From NCBI RefSeq assembly GCF_001586275.1, contig NZ_CP014545.1, forward strand, positions 1,142,501-1,206,500: 64,000 bases of DNA. Direction: 5' to 3'. A program made the translations under genes and the position numbers. This document shows, one piece after another, positions 36,050-45,488 of the stretch. The notes under the pieces are model-generated. The model was not told the origin of the DNA. It was given only the letters and a program-made list of their open reading frames with translations, and made no database searches. The stretch's first letter is position 1; every line of letters begins with the position of its first letter. This DNA comes from Sphingorhabdus sp. M41. Lineage in GTDB: Bacteria > Pseudomonadota > Alphaproteobacteria > Sphingomonadales > Sphingomonadaceae.

Positions 36050-38374
36050 TCAGGCGACTTCGACAAAACTATCCAGCACCCTTTTGTCACCCGACTTCTC
36101 GAACGCAATTTCCAGCTTGTTGCCTTCCTTCACCTTCACTTCGCCATAGCCGAATTTGGTGTGGAAAACGCGCATGCCGACGGTCACATCATCGCGACCC
36201 TTGTTGCCTAGCGACACGGCGCTGCGGCGGGCCTCCTTGATAACACGCGGGTTTTTGTCGAACCCGCCCGGTGCAGACGCTGCGCGTTGCCAGCCGGGCC
36301 CGCGTTTGCCGGCTCTTGTTGCATTTGTCGCGGCGAGATGGGCGAACGGATCGCTATTCTCGCTCCAGTTGGCGCGCCACAGGCTTTCGCCGCCGCTCAT
36401 GCTGCTTTCATGCTCGATATGGTCGTCGGGCAATTCGCTGATGAAGCGTGACGGGATCGAGCTGTTCCACTGGCCGTAGATGCGCCGGTTGGCAGCATGA
36501 AAGATGGTGCATTTTTTCTTGGCCCGGGTGATCGCGACATAGGCGAGGCGGCGTTCTTCCTCGAGGCTGGCATTGCCGCCCTCGTCGAGGCTGCGCTGTG
36601 ACGGGAACACGCCTTCCTCCCAGCCGACGCAGAAAACATGATCATATTCCAGACCCTTGGCGCCGTGCATGGTCATGATCGTGACCTTGGCCTCGTCGTC
36701 GCGGGCGTCATTGTCCATGACCAGCGAAACATGCTCGAGAAATTCGCCGAGCGTTTCATATTCTTCCATCGCGCGGGCGAGTTCCGTCAGATTTTCCAGA
36801 CGGCCAGCGGCTTCGGTCGAGCGGTCGGCCTGCAGCATCGTCGTATAGCCGCATTCGTCGAGAACGACCCGGGCGAGTTCGGCATGATCGGTGTCGGCGG
36901 CCATGTCGCGCCAGCGGATGAAATTGCGCATCAGTTCGAGCAAGGTGTTGCGCGCGCGCGGCGGCAGTTCGTCGGTGTCGCAGATGCTGAGCGCAGCGGC
37001 GGCGAGGGGGATGCCCTGCGCGCGGGCAAGCCGGTGGACTTTTTCTATCGTCTTGTCGCCAAGACCGCGTTTCGGCGTGTTGACGATCCGTTCGAAAGCG
37101 AGATCATCCGAGGGCTGGGTGATCACGCGGAGATAGGCGAGGGCGTCGCGGATTTCGGCGCGTTCATAGAAGCGGAAGCCGCCAATGATCTTGTACGGCA
37201 TGCCGATAGAGATGAACCGGTCCTCGAACTCGCGGGTCTGGAACTGGGCGCGGACAAGAATTGCGACATCGTTGAGCGAGACTTGCTTGAGCTGCTGCAG
37301 CGATTCGATTTCATCGCCGATGCGCCGGGCTTCTTCCGGGCCATCCCAGACGCCGATGACCTGTACCTTGTCGCCTTCGGTTTCTTCGGTCCACAGGGTC
37401 TTGCCGAGGCGGCCGCTATTATGGTTGATCAGGCCGGAGGCAGCGGCGAGAATATGCGGGGTGGAGCGGTAATTCTGCTCCAGCTTGACCACTGTCGCCT
37501 CGGGAAAATCCTTCTCGAAGCGCAGGATATTGGCGACTTCCGCGCCGCGCCATGAATAGATTGACTGGTCATCATCGCCGACGCAGCAGATATTCTGGTG
37601 GCTCTGGGCGAGCAGCCGCAGCCACAGATATTGCGAGCTGTTGGTGTCCTGATATTCGTCGACCAATATATATTTGAAGCGCTCCTGATAGCGTTTCAAA
37701 ATCTCGCGGTTGGTCTTCAGCAGGTTCAGGATATGGAGCAGCAGGTCACCAAAGTCGCATGCGTTTAGCGCCTTCAGCCGGGCCTGATAGGCTGCGTAAA
37801 ATTCCTGTCCGCGGCCATTGGCATAGCGTTCATTCTCGTTGGCATCGAGATCCTGCGGGTTGAGACCCCGGTTCTTCCACTGGTCGATCAGGCCGGCCAG
37901 CATCCTCGGCGGCCAGCGTTTCTCGTCGATTTCAGCGGCCTGGATCATTTGCTTGAGCAGCCTTAGCTGGTCATCGGTGTCGAGTATGGTGAAATTGCTC
38001 TGCAGGCCGACCAGTTCGGCATGCTGGCGCAGCATTTTCGCGCCGATACTGTGGAAGGTGCCGAGCCACGGCATGCCTTCAAAACTCTCGCCGACGATCG
38101 ACGCAATCCGCTCCTTCATCTCGCGGGCGGCCTTGTTGGTGAAGGTGACGGCGAGAATCTCGCTCGGCCAGGCCTTGCGCGAGAAAACGATATGCGCCAG
38201 CCGCCGGGTCAGGGCAGCGGTCTTGCCCGTGCCAGCGCCAGCCAGCACCAGCACCGGGCCTTCGGTGGTCAGCACGGCCTCTCGCTGCGGCACATTCAGG
38301 CCGCGGACATAGGGAGGATCATTCTCGTTCGGTATATTGACTATATCGGTCACAGGTGAACAGTTAGGGAACAT
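36050..38374 (-). CDS. uvrD: ATP-dependent DNA helicase UvrD/PcrA
   Basis: A roughly 774-residue superfamily 1A 3'-5' helicase of nucleotide-excision and mismatch repair. The Q motif (LNVPQREAV), Walker A GAGTGKT (about residues 46-52), the Walker B region VDEYQDTN, GDDDQSIYSWRGA (motif III), QNYRS (motif IV), TMHGAKGLEYDHVF (V) and VAITRAKKK (VI) are all in view, and a Tudor-like C-terminal domain ends the protein. The start is uncertain: ATG 38374 is used, with a GTG at 38353 and a longer frame to 38449 as alternatives, none with a good ribosome binding site. Confidence 0.93.
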   Translation of the reverse strand: MFPNCSPVTDIVNIPNENDPPYVRGLNVPQREAVLTTEGPVLVLAGAGTGKTAALTRRLAHIVFSRKAWPSEILAVTFTNKAAREMKERIASIVGESFEGMPWLGTFHSIGAKMLRQHAELVGLQSNFTILDTDDQLRLLKQMIQAAEIDEKRWPPRMLAGLIDQWKNRGLNPQDLDANENERYANGRGQEFYAAYQARLKALNACDFGDLLLHILNLLKTNREILKRYQERFKYILVDEYQDTNSSQYLWLRLLAQSHQNICCVGDDDQSIYSWRGAEVANILRFEKDFPEATVVKLEQNYRSTPHILAAASGLINHNSGRLGKTLWTEETEGDKVQVIGVWDGPEEARRIGDEIESLQQLKQVSLNDVAILVRAQFQTREFEDRFISIGMPYKIIGGFRFYERAEIRDALAYLRVITQPSDDLAFERIVNTPKRGLGDKTIEKVHRLARAQGIPLAAAALSICDTDELPPRARNTLLELMRNFIRWRDMAADTDHAELARVVLDECGYTTMLQADRSTEAAGRLENLTELARAMEEYETLGEFLEHVSLVMDNDARDDEAKVTIMTMHGAKGLEYDHVFCVGWEEGVFPSQRSLDEGGNASLEEERRLAYVAITRAKKKCTIFHAANRRIYGQWNSSIPSRFISELPDDHIEHESSMSGGESLWRANWSENSDPFAHLAATNATRAGKRGPGWQRAASAPGGFDKNPRVIKEARRSAVSLGNKGRDDVTVGMRVFHTKFGYGEVKVKEGNKLEIAFEKSGDKRVLDSFVEVA

Positions 38375-38491
38375 CGCGCAGCGGAGCAAGGCCCCAATCA
38401 TGCTTTTATGTTTATGCGTCCGATACGCCTGAGGGAACCATTTTCCCACCCGGCTGTTTTGTAGGCAGGAACAATTTAGCTGGAGATCAAC

Positions 38492-38782
38492 ATGCGTAAG
38501 ATCACAATTTTGAGCGCTATAACGGCCGCAACCATGGCTTTTTCAGGCGCTGCCAATGCCACCCAGAGCGAAATGCCGGATGGTGCCAAAACGGAGGCAA
38601 AGGCCGAGGTGCTGCAAAAAGCTGCGAATGGCCGTGCCCAGACAATCATGTTGAATGACAAGGAATATCAAGTGTGCGGAGGCGATGTGACCGACGGCTG
38701 CATCAACCCACGCGAAGCGGGATTGAATTTCGGCAACCGGGCGCTCGACTATTGGCCCGGGAAACCTGCTAGCGAAATGTAA
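38492..38782 (+). CDS. 96-residue exported protein, unknown function
   Basis: A small secreted protein with a clear signal peptide (MRKITILSAITAATMAFSGA then ANA) and a 70-residue mature part with two cysteines (CGGDVTDGC), possibly a disulfide. No domain is recognised. TGGAG lies before the ATG. A strong terminator follows its stop, so it is probably monocistronic. Confidence 0.7.
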   Translation: MRKITILSAITAATMAFSGAANATQSEMPDGAKTEAKAEVLQKAANGRAQTIMLNDKEYQVCGGDVTDGCINPREAGLNFGNRALDYWPGKPASEM

Positions 38783-38802
38783 TCGTTTTGGCGATTTGGC
38801 TT

Positions 38803-38841
38803 GAAAAGGCGAGGCAGCGCAACCGGTTGTCTCGCCTTTTC
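38803..38841 (+). terminator. Intrinsic terminator
   Basis: GAAAAGGCGAG and CTCGCCTTTTC form a perfect 11-base stem with a 17-base loop, 20 bases after the 96-residue gene. The T run is part of the descending arm. Confidence 0.7.
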
Positions 38842-38933
38842 CATAGTATACCCTAAAGGACAGGTTGTAAGTTATGTTGCGATGCACCATTTGTTAATCC
38901 ATGGACGTCAAAGCACAGGCCAAGGAGTTTCAA

Positions 38934-39059
38934 ATGAGCAAAAGACTGACCACAAGTGCGATCATCGCCACGCTGTTGATGGCTGCTACCACATTCTATA
39001 GCAGCACCCAGCTGGATCATCAGCAAACCGCGTCACTGACCGCGTCGATGGAAGGCTAG
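38934..39059 (+). CDS. 41-residue exported or membrane peptide, unknown function
   Basis: A very short protein with a basic start (MSKRLTTS) and a hydrophobic segment (AIIATLLMAATTFY), either a signal peptide with a short mature part or a membrane anchor. AAGGAG is optimally placed before the ATG, the best support for expression. Its last 4 bases overlap the 3' end of the convergent rsmD gene. Confidence 0.55.
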   Translation: MSKRLTTSAIIATLLMAATTFYSSTQLDHQQTASLTASMEG

Positions 39060-39598
39060 ATCCCTTCCGGGCGCAGGATATGGATCCGCGCCTTGCCGCT
39101 ATCGCGGACACAATCCAGATTATATCCCTTGACGACAACATCCTCGTTTCTGCCGGTTTCAATAGCGATCCAGCTTGAAGGCGCGAACCAGCCGTGGCGT
39201 CCCAGCTTGTCCAGCGCCACCGCACCAGCACCCGAATCATAAGGCGGGTCCATCAGGATCAGATCATAAGGCTTGCGCGCTGCGCCCAGGTGGAGAACTG
39301 ATCCGATCCGGACATCGGCATCTGCTCCCAAAGTTTCGATATTTTTTTCCAGCGCCCTGAGCGCGTCCTTGTCCTGTTCGACGAAAGTGCAATGTCCGGC
39401 GCCGCGTGACAGCGCTTCCAGGCCCAACGCACCCGAACCGGAAAACAGGTCGAGTATCTGCAGATCCTCGAAATCGCCGAGTCGGCTGGTCAGCATCGAA
39501 AACAGCCGTTCGCGCGTGCGGTCGGCTGTCGGCCGTGTGGTCTCGCCCTTGGGTGCGACGATTTTTCTGCCGCGCCATTTTCCTGCGATTATGCGCAT
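39056..39598 (-). CDS. rsmD: 16S rRNA (guanine966-N2)-methyltransferase
   Basis: A 180-residue SAM-dependent enzyme. It begins MRIIAGKWRGRKI, shows the SAM motif LDLFSGSGALGLEALSRGA and the catalytic DPPY (MDPPYDSG), all typical of RsmD, which methylates G966 of 16S rRNA. GGAAAAG lies upstream. The frame is open 6 codons further but MRIIAG is the family start. A palindromic repeat lies between it and the upstream rluB-like gene. Confidence 0.92.
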   Translation of the reverse strand: MRIIAGKWRGRKIVAPKGETTRPTADRTRERLFSMLTSRLGDFEDLQILDLFSGSGALGLEALSRGAGHCTFVEQDKDALRALEKNIETLGADADVRIGSVLHLGAARKPYDLILMDPPYDSGAGAVALDKLGRHGWFAPSSWIAIETGRNEDVVVKGYNLDCVRDSGKARIHILRPEGI

Positions 39599-39620
39599 AT
39601 CTTTTCCGAGAGGCAAAGCA

Positions 39621-39692
39621 CCGTTCGTGCTGAGCTTGTCGAAGCACGCTTCTCGGAGGAGAGATGTCCTTCGACAGGCTCAGGACGAACGG
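39621..39692. repeat. CCGTTCG palindromic repeat, copy 1
   Basis: Arms 39621-39644 and 39669-39692 are inverted and match at 22 of 24 positions, separated by 24 bases. A second copy, with almost the same left arm, lies at 47606-47676. It is an interspersed repeat of the kind common in sphingomonads; its function is unknown. Confidence 0.85.
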
Positions 39693-39716
39693 ATGTTATA
39701 ACGCACGCGCGGTCGG

Positions 39717-40529
39717 TCATTTTAGCGATTTTCTGAACTGCACCAGATCATGCTGGCGCACGACCTCGATCTCGCCTTTTTGCAGGTCGCCGAGCACGAA
39801 GGGGCCGTAGCGGGTGCGGATCAGTCGGGACACTTCGAGACCGAAATGTTCCAGCACCTTGCGGACTTCGCGATTCTTGCCTTCGGTCAGGGTCAGTTCG
39901 ATCCACTGGTTGCGCCCGGTGCGCCGCTCGAGATTGGCAGTGATCGGGCCATAATGCATGCCGTCGATGGTAATCCCGCGATAGAGCTCCTCGAGCTGGT
40001 TCTGGCTGATGTCGCCGAATGTCCGAGCGCGATAGGTGCGTTCGATGCCGTTTTTCGGCAGTTCCATTTCGCGCTTGAACTCGCCATCGGTGGTCATCAG
40101 CAACAGGCCCTCGGTATTCATGTCGAGGCGGCCAATCGGCATGACCCGCTCCATTTCCTGAGGCAAGACGTCGTAAATCGTCTTCCTGCCGGAAAAGTCA
40201 CGTTCTGCGGTGAGATAGCCATTGGGCTTGTGAAAGCGATAGAGCTTGGCCGGCGAGGGTTCTGCGACCGGATTGCCGTCCACGGTAATTCCGGTCAGAT
40301 TCTTTAGCAGAAGCGAGGGATGTTCGACCGGGTTGCCGTTCAGTTCAATCCGTCCGGCTTCGATCATCCGTTCGATTTCGCGGCGCGATGCAACGCCGGC
40401 ACGGGCGAGCAGTTTGGCAATGCGCTGGCCTTCGCGAACTTCGCCGGTTGGTGCTTTCGCCACTGCCGGAGCCTTTGCCCCGGGGGTCGGTTTCGCGCGA
40501 TATATCTTGGCTGGTTTATCTTCGGTCAT
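39717..40529 (-). CDS. rluB: 23S rRNA pseudouridine synthase, RluB/RsuA family
   Basis: A 270-residue enzyme with an N-terminal S4 RNA-binding domain (about residues 32-90, QRIAKLLARAGVASRREIER) and a pseudouridine synthase domain with catalytic Asp136 in GRLDMNTEGLLL. The N-terminal 30 residues are Lys/Ala/Pro-rich. By domain order it fits RluB (U2605 of 23S rRNA), but RluE/RluF/RsuA cannot be fully excluded. I start it at ATG 40529. Confidence 0.85.
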   Translation of the reverse strand: MTEDKPAKIYRAKPTPGAKAPAVAKAPTGEVREGQRIAKLLARAGVASRREIERMIEAGRIELNGNPVEHPSLLLKNLTGITVDGNPVAEPSPAKLYRFHKPNGYLTAERDFSGRKTIYDVLPQEMERVMPIGRLDMNTEGLLLMTTDGEFKREMELPKNGIERTYRARTFGDISQNQLEELYRGITIDGMHYGPITANLERRTGRNQWIELTLTEGKNREVRKVLEHFGLEVSRLIRTRYGPFVLGDLQKGEIEVVRQHDLVQFRKSLK

Positions 40530-40624
40530 GGCCGGGATCCATGGCCGAAAAATGCGCTGTCTGCAATCTGTAACCTCTGGTTTCATTGCCGCGAACAGCT
40601 ATTGTCACCCTCAAGGAGCGGGAA

Positions 40625-41404
40625 ATGAGAAAGATTGTCATAAGCGCATTGATTGGCGGAGCGGCTTTTGCCGGAATCGCCGGTGCGCAACTGGCGCCGA
40701 CCTCTGCCGCCAGCTCGGTTCAGGTGACGACACCCGCAGGTCGCTCCGATGATGCCGGTGGTTCCAATCCGGTTGTCATCGAGCTTTTCACCAGTCAGGG
40801 ATGTTCGTCCTGTCCCCCCGCAGATTTGCTGGCTCGAAGGCTGGCAAAAGACGACTCCCTGCTGGTGATCACGCGGCCGGTGACCTACTGGGACCGGCTC
40901 GGCTGGAAGGATACACTGGCGCGCGAGGACAATACGCGGTTGCAGCGCGCCTATGCCGACAAGGGTCATGAAGGAGCAGGGGTCTACACCCCGCAAATCG
41001 TGGTCAACGGCGGTGGTGGCGCGGTGGGTTCGCGGGAGAATGATATCCGCTCGCTGGTCCGGCGGGCTGACCGGGCAGGTCCCCTGATCACAACTGCCAC
41101 CGATGCCGGCGGGCAGATTTCAATCACCATCAGCGGAAAATCCGACTATATGGCCGGGGTGTCGCTGATCGCGCTCAGTTCCTCGGAAACCGTGCGGATC
41201 GGATGCGGGGAAAACGGCGGGCGGACCCTGCATTATGTCAATGTGGTCAAGGCCGAACGCAATCTCGGCAGCTGGCGCGGCAGGCCGATGCGGCTGGCTA
41301 TATCTCCTGAAGACCTGAACATCAGCGGCGCGGACAGATATGCGATTGTTGTTCAGCGTCCGGGAGCAGGGGCGATTGTGGCGGCCAAGCTGCTGGATAT
41401 CTGA
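40625..41404 (+). CDS. DUF1223 thioredoxin-like exported protein
   Basis: A 259-residue protein with an N-terminal signal or anchor (MRKIVISALIGGAAFAGIAG) and a thioredoxin-like domain beginning VVIELFTSQGCSSCPPAD, the DUF1223 hallmark, where CSSC is in the place of the redox CxxC. A Gly-rich turn (VNGGGGAVGS) lies mid-protein. The role is unknown; a periplasmic thiol function is inference. AAGGAG gives a strong ribosome binding site. Confidence 0.85.
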   Translation: MRKIVISALIGGAAFAGIAGAQLAPTSAASSVQVTTPAGRSDDAGGSNPVVIELFTSQGCSSCPPADLLARRLAKDDSLLVITRPVTYWDRLGWKDTLAREDNTRLQRAYADKGHEGAGVYTPQIVVNGGGGAVGSRENDIRSLVRRADRAGPLITTATDAGGQISITISGKSDYMAGVSLIALSSSETVRIGCGENGGRTLHYVNVVKAERNLGSWRGRPMRLAISPEDLNISGADRYAIVVQRPGAGAIVAAKLLDI

Positions 41405-41479
41405 GGGGCGAAGCGATTTCATTTTGGACTTCCTGCCATAACCGTTTAGTGGCGATAGCGAACGGGTAAGGAGTATCGG

Positions 41480-43183
41480 GTGACCGCATCGGAAACGAAG
41501 GAAAAACCGGGTTGGCGCAAAGTAATCGCGTCGCTGGGCAATCGCAAAACGCTGTTCATGACAATCTTCGGATTTGCGGCGGGCTTACCCTATGCTTTGC
41601 TCCTCGGAACTCTCTATGCTTGGCTTTCTGATGCAGAAGTCGATCTCGAAACCATGGGCGTGTTTTCGCTCATTGGATTAGCTTACGCGTTCAAATTTCT
41701 TTGGTCGCCAGCGCTTGATCGCATTGATGTCCCATTGCTGAAGAAATTGGGGAAGCGCAAACAGTGGATCGTCACCGCGCAAATATTGCTCGGTTTCATT
41801 CTGGTTGTTCTGGCCTCGCTCAATCCGGTTTCTTCGCTTGGGTTATTCTCCCTGTTGGCGGGAATAGGTGCGTTCGCCTCCGCTACACAAGATGTTGTCA
41901 TCGATGCCTGGCGGGTCGATGTGGCCGATGAAGTCGCGACGATTGATATTCTGTCTACCGTTTATCAAATGGGGTACAGGATCGCTGCGCTTGTCGGCGG
42001 CGCGTTGGCACTTTTTCTGGCCGAAAGAACCGACTGGCCAACCGTTTACTTGACGATGGGGGCGATAATGCTCTTGATCGGTTTTGCTGGCCTGTTTGCA
42101 CCCGATGCAGAGACAACCGTGCAGACCGCCAAAGAAATGGCCGATGAGCATGGCTTACGGAAAACCGGCCAGCTTGATCCGCGTGTTCGTGGATGGGCGC
42201 TGCTAGCCGTGGCAATCCTGTGGGGCTGGGCCTTGCTAACGGTGGGAACATTCATGGTTCGGTCATTGGGAAGCGATGCAGAAACGCGTCCTGATTCAGT
42301 CGCATTCATCTCCACGATGGGGCCCCTGATTGTCGTGGCAACGGTAGTAATTCCCGTCCTGATTTCAGCCTTGCTGGTGCGCTTCGAACGCAAGGGGCAA
42401 TATCTGTTGACCAAGGATGTGCCTGCTGAATCTACCGCAGGCCGGTTTCTTGATCATGGCTACCGCGCGCTGGTTCTTCCGCTCACTGAATTCGTCGGAC
42501 GGTTGGGGTGGGCGCTGATCGTCATATTGGGGCTGGTTCTAACCTATCGCATTACGGATTCCATCTGGGGAAGCTTTGCCTACCCGTTTTATCTGGGAGA
42601 GCTTCAATATACCAAAGACGAAGTCGCCGTCGCTTCGAAGTTTTTCGGGATCGGCGCGTTGATGATAGGACTTGCGGCTGGCGGTTATATGCTCACAACT
42701 TTGGGACGCATGTTAACTCTTACTCTGGGTGCTGTTCTCGCTGCTGCCACCAATTTGCTCTATGCGGATTTGGCGAGAGGCGGAGCTGTGGTCCAATCCG
42801 TTAGCGATATAACGGGGTTCACCTGGCTGATCGCAAATCTGGGAGGGGATGCAGGACTTGCTAAGCTAATGATGGCTATCGCTGGCGAGAATATTGCTGT
42901 TGGTATCGCCGGAGCCGCCTTTGTCGCCTATTTGTCTTCGATTGTCGCCAAAGGCTATAGCGCGGTCCAATATGCGCTTCTTTCATCACTTACCATGCTG
43001 GTCGGGACATTAGGCCGCGGTGCATTGGGTCAGATGATCGAGGAACAGGGCTATTTTCACGTATTCATTTTGACCACGCTCATGGGCGGAATTGCGGTCA
43101 TAATCTGCATCATCGAATGGATTCGTATTTCGCGTCTGGGTGCCAAGTCCGGAATAGACCAAACGGCTCTGAAGGGCGTTTAG
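41480..43183 (+). CDS. AmpG-like MFS permease
   Basis: A 567-residue membrane protein with about 14 predicted helices. Its N-terminus (LFMTIFGFAAGLPYALLLGTLYAWLS, then FKFLWSPALDRI) matches AmpG, the importer of GlcNAc-anhydromuropeptides released by peptidoglycan turnover, so a role in cell-wall recycling is likely. The start is GTG with TAAGGAG upstream. The last 4 bases overlap the convergent folC gene. No ampC/ampR pair adjoins it. Confidence 0.85.
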   Translation: MTASETKEKPGWRKVIASLGNRKTLFMTIFGFAAGLPYALLLGTLYAWLSDAEVDLETMGVFSLIGLAYAFKFLWSPALDRIDVPLLKKLGKRKQWIVTAQILLGFILVVLASLNPVSSLGLFSLLAGIGAFASATQDVVIDAWRVDVADEVATIDILSTVYQMGYRIAALVGGALALFLAERTDWPTVYLTMGAIMLLIGFAGLFAPDAETTVQTAKEMADEHGLRKTGQLDPRVRGWALLAVAILWGWALLTVGTFMVRSLGSDAETRPDSVAFISTMGPLIVVATVVIPVLISALLVRFERKGQYLLTKDVPAESTAGRFLDHGYRALVLPLTEFVGRLGWALIVILGLVLTYRITDSIWGSFAYPFYLGELQYTKDEVAVASKFFGIGALMIGLAAGGYMLTTLGRMLTLTLGAVLAAATNLLYADLARGGAVVQSVSDITGFTWLIANLGGDAGLAKLMMAIAGENIAVGIAGAAFVAYLSSIVAKGYSAVQYALLSSLTMLVGTLGRGALGQMIEEQGYFHVFILTTLMGGIAVIICIIEWIRISRLGAKSGIDQTALKGV

Positions 43184-44502
43184 TCCGGGACCTGCTCGTT
43201 CGCTTTCAGCACCTCGCCGGCCAGATAGAGCGATCCCGCAATCAATACGGTTTTGCCCGGTTCAGCATCCAGAGATTGGAGCGCCGACATGATATCGCTC
43301 GCTTCCTGAATCGGTGCACCGGCATCCGGATAATCACCGAGAGCATGCGATTCATGGCCCGGCACCGGGATCACGGTCACGCTGGCCAGTTTCTCGTGCA
43401 GCGGGGTGATGATCGCCGCCGGATCCTTGTTCGACAGCATCCCGATCACCAGATCAATCGAGCCCGCTTCATAGTCGGCGAAATATTTGGCGAGCGCCAG
43501 TCCGGCGCTGACATTATGGCCGCCGTCGACCCAGACCTCGGCGTCAGATGGCAGCAAATGGGTGACCGGTCCGGCGATCAGGAAATGCATCCGTCCCGGC
43601 CATTGCGCCCAGCCCATGGCGGCCTTTAGCGCGGCATCAGAAATCTTGATCCTGTCCTGATGGCGCAGCATCGCGATGGCGAGCGCGGCATTGTCCGCCT
43701 GATGCGCGCCGACCAGCGCGGGCAGGGGCAGGTTGAGCTTTCCTGCATGATCCTTGTAGTGAAGCTGGCCTTCGTAAATCGCTGCATCCCATTCCTCGCC
43801 GCGGGGAAAATGCTGCGCACCGATGTCTGCAGCATGATCGGCGATGGCGTGCAGCATTTCGTCAGCATATTTTTGCGTCAGCAGGGGCGCGTTCTTTTTC
43901 GCAATACCGGCCTTTTCCCAGGCAATGCGGGTCATGGGATCGTCCGGTGTGCCTTCTTCCGGGCTTAGCAGAAAGCCTTCATGATCGATGCCGAGCGCTG
44001 CTATGCCGGTAGCGACCGGGTCGGTGATGACATTGGTGGCGTCGAGCCTGCCGCCGAGACCGACTTCCAGGATGCAGGCATCGGCCGGTGTCTCGGAGAA
44101 GGCGAGAAAGGCGGCGGCGGTGGTAGCCTCGAAGAAACTGGGATTGATATCTTCGCTGATGTCGAGAACCCGGGCAAGCAATTCGGCGAGATATTCATCC
44201 TCGATCAGCTTGCCAGCCAGCCTTATCCGCTCGTTGAACCGGACCAGATGCGGGCTGGTATAGACATGGGCCTTGAGTCCTTCCGCTTCGATCGCGGCGC
44301 GCAGGAAGGCGCAGGTCGAGCCCTTGCCATTGGTGCCAGCGACGTGGAATATAGGGGGTAGCTTATCCTGTGGATTGCCGAGACGGTTGAGGATCTCGAG
44401 GATTCGTTCCAGCCCCAGCACATCGCGCCCGGGAGAGAGCATTTCCAGCCGGTCGAGCTGTTTCTGGACGGCCGGATGATCCGACTTCGCGCCGTCTGCC
44501 AT
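43180..44502 (-). CDS. folC: Folylpolyglutamate/dihydrofolate synthase
   Basis: A 440-residue Mur-ligase-type ATP enzyme that makes dihydrofolate and adds glutamate tails to folates. The P-loop is VAGTNGKGST, and ILEVGLGGRLDATNV and GIDHEG follow, both standard for FolC. It is the last gene of the lapA-pyrF-trpF-trpB-trpA-accD-folC group and is separated from accD by a composite hairpin repeat. Confidence 0.95.
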   Translation of the reverse strand: MADGAKSDHPAVQKQLDRLEMLSPGRDVLGLERILEILNRLGNPQDKLPPIFHVAGTNGKGSTCAFLRAAIEAEGLKAHVYTSPHLVRFNERIRLAGKLIEDEYLAELLARVLDISEDINPSFFEATTAAAFLAFSETPADACILEVGLGGRLDATNVITDPVATGIAALGIDHEGFLLSPEEGTPDDPMTRIAWEKAGIAKKNAPLLTQKYADEMLHAIADHAADIGAQHFPRGEEWDAAIYEGQLHYKDHAGKLNLPLPALVGAHQADNAALAIAMLRHQDRIKISDAALKAAMGWAQWPGRMHFLIAGPVTHLLPSDAEVWVDGGHNVSAGLALAKYFADYEAGSIDLVIGMLSNKDPAAIITPLHEKLASVTVIPVPGHESHALGDYPDAGAPIQEASDIMSALQSLDAEPGKTVLIAGSLYLAGEVLKANEQVPD

Positions 44503-44506
44503 TACT

Positions 44507-44612
44507 CCCCTCCCGCTCGCGGGAGGGGCCAGGGGTGGGCTTGAATATGTGAAATCGCAGTTTTGGTCATGGAGGATAATCCCACCCCTAATCCCTCCCG
44601 CAAGCGGGAGGG
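44507..44612. repeat. Composite hairpin repeat (BIME-like) between accD and folC
   Basis: A first hairpin (44507-44528: CCCCTCCCGC and GCGGGAGGGG, 2-base loop) and a second (44593-44612: CCCTCCCGC and GCGGGAGGG) flank an outer inverted pair AGGGGTGGG (44531-44539) and CCCACCCCT (44581-44589). It fills nearly the whole accD-folC gap. It resembles pairs of REP elements; its effect on transcription of folC is unknown. Confidence 0.85.
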
Positions 44613-44616
44613 GGAT

Positions 44617-45471
44617 TTAGGCCGCGTCTTTCCATGCCATCAGATAGCCCATGACATGGGCCAGCTTCTCGCGCAGTTCCTTGCGGTGCACGACCATGTC
44701 GATCATGCCGTGCTCGAGCAGATATTCCGCCGTCTGGAACCCTTCGGGCAGTTTCTCGCGTATGGTATTCTCGATCACCCGCTGGCCGGCAAAGCCGATC
44801 ATGGCGCCGGGTTCGGAAATATGGACGTCGCCGAGCATCGCATAGCTGGCGGTGACGCCGCCGGTGGTAGGATCGGTCAACACGACGATGAACGGGATAC
44901 CCGCTTCGCGCAGCATCGAGATCGCTACCGTGGTCTTGGGCATTTGCATGAGCGACAATATGCCTTCCTGCATCCGCGCGCCGCCGGCGGCGGTGAAGAT
45001 GATATAGGGGCATTGGTCCTTCAGCGCCCGCTTGGCACCATCGACAAAGGCCTGACCCACGGCCAGCCCCATCGAACCGCCCATGAAGGCAAAATCCTGT
45101 ACGCCGACGACGCAGGGAATGCTTTCGATCGTGCCTTTGACGTTGATCAGCGCATCCTGTTCGCCGGTCTTGGTCCGCGCATCTTTCAGCCTGTCGGCAT
45201 ATTTTTTCTGATCTTTGAACTTCAGCGGGTCTTCCAGCACCGGCGCCCAGGGGATCAGCTTCCAGCTGCCTTCGTCCATGATCTGGGCGAAGCGGGTCAT
45301 CGGACCGATGCGGCCGTGATGCTCGCATTTCGGGCAGATATGCATATTGTCCTCATATTCCTTGAGGAAGACCATTGCTTCGCATTTCTTGCACTTGTGC
45401 CAGAGATTGTCGGGCGTTTCGCGCTTGGTGATCGACGCGATCTTGTTGCGGACATTGCTTAGCCAGCTCAT
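44617..45471 (-). CDS. accD: Acetyl-CoA carboxylase, carboxyltransferase subunit beta
   Basis: A 284-residue subunit that, with AccA, transfers carboxyl from biotin to acetyl-CoA to make malonyl-CoA. The N-terminal zinc ribbon has Cys27, Cys30, Cys46 and Cys49 (HKCKKC...CPKCEH). The crotonase-like carboxyltransferase core follows, with [15 protein letters not shown] and [17 protein letters not shown]. Location within the trp-fol operon is usual in Alphaproteobacteria. Confidence 0.96.
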   Translation of the reverse strand: MSWLSNVRNKIASITKRETPDNLWHKCKKCEAMVFLKEYEDNMHICPKCEHHGRIGPMTRFAQIMDEGSWKLIPWAPVLEDPLKFKDQKKYADRLKDARTKTGEQDALINVKGTIESIPCVVGVQDFAFMGGSMGLAVGQAFVDGAKRALKDQCPYIIFTAAGGARMQEGILSLMQMPKTTVAISMLREAGIPFIVVLTDPTTGGVTASYAMLGDVHISEPGAMIGFAGQRVIENTIREKLPEGFQTAEYLLEHGMIDMVVHRKELREKLAHVMGYLMAWKDAA

Positions 45472-45488
45472 ATTATCATTCCTCTAGT

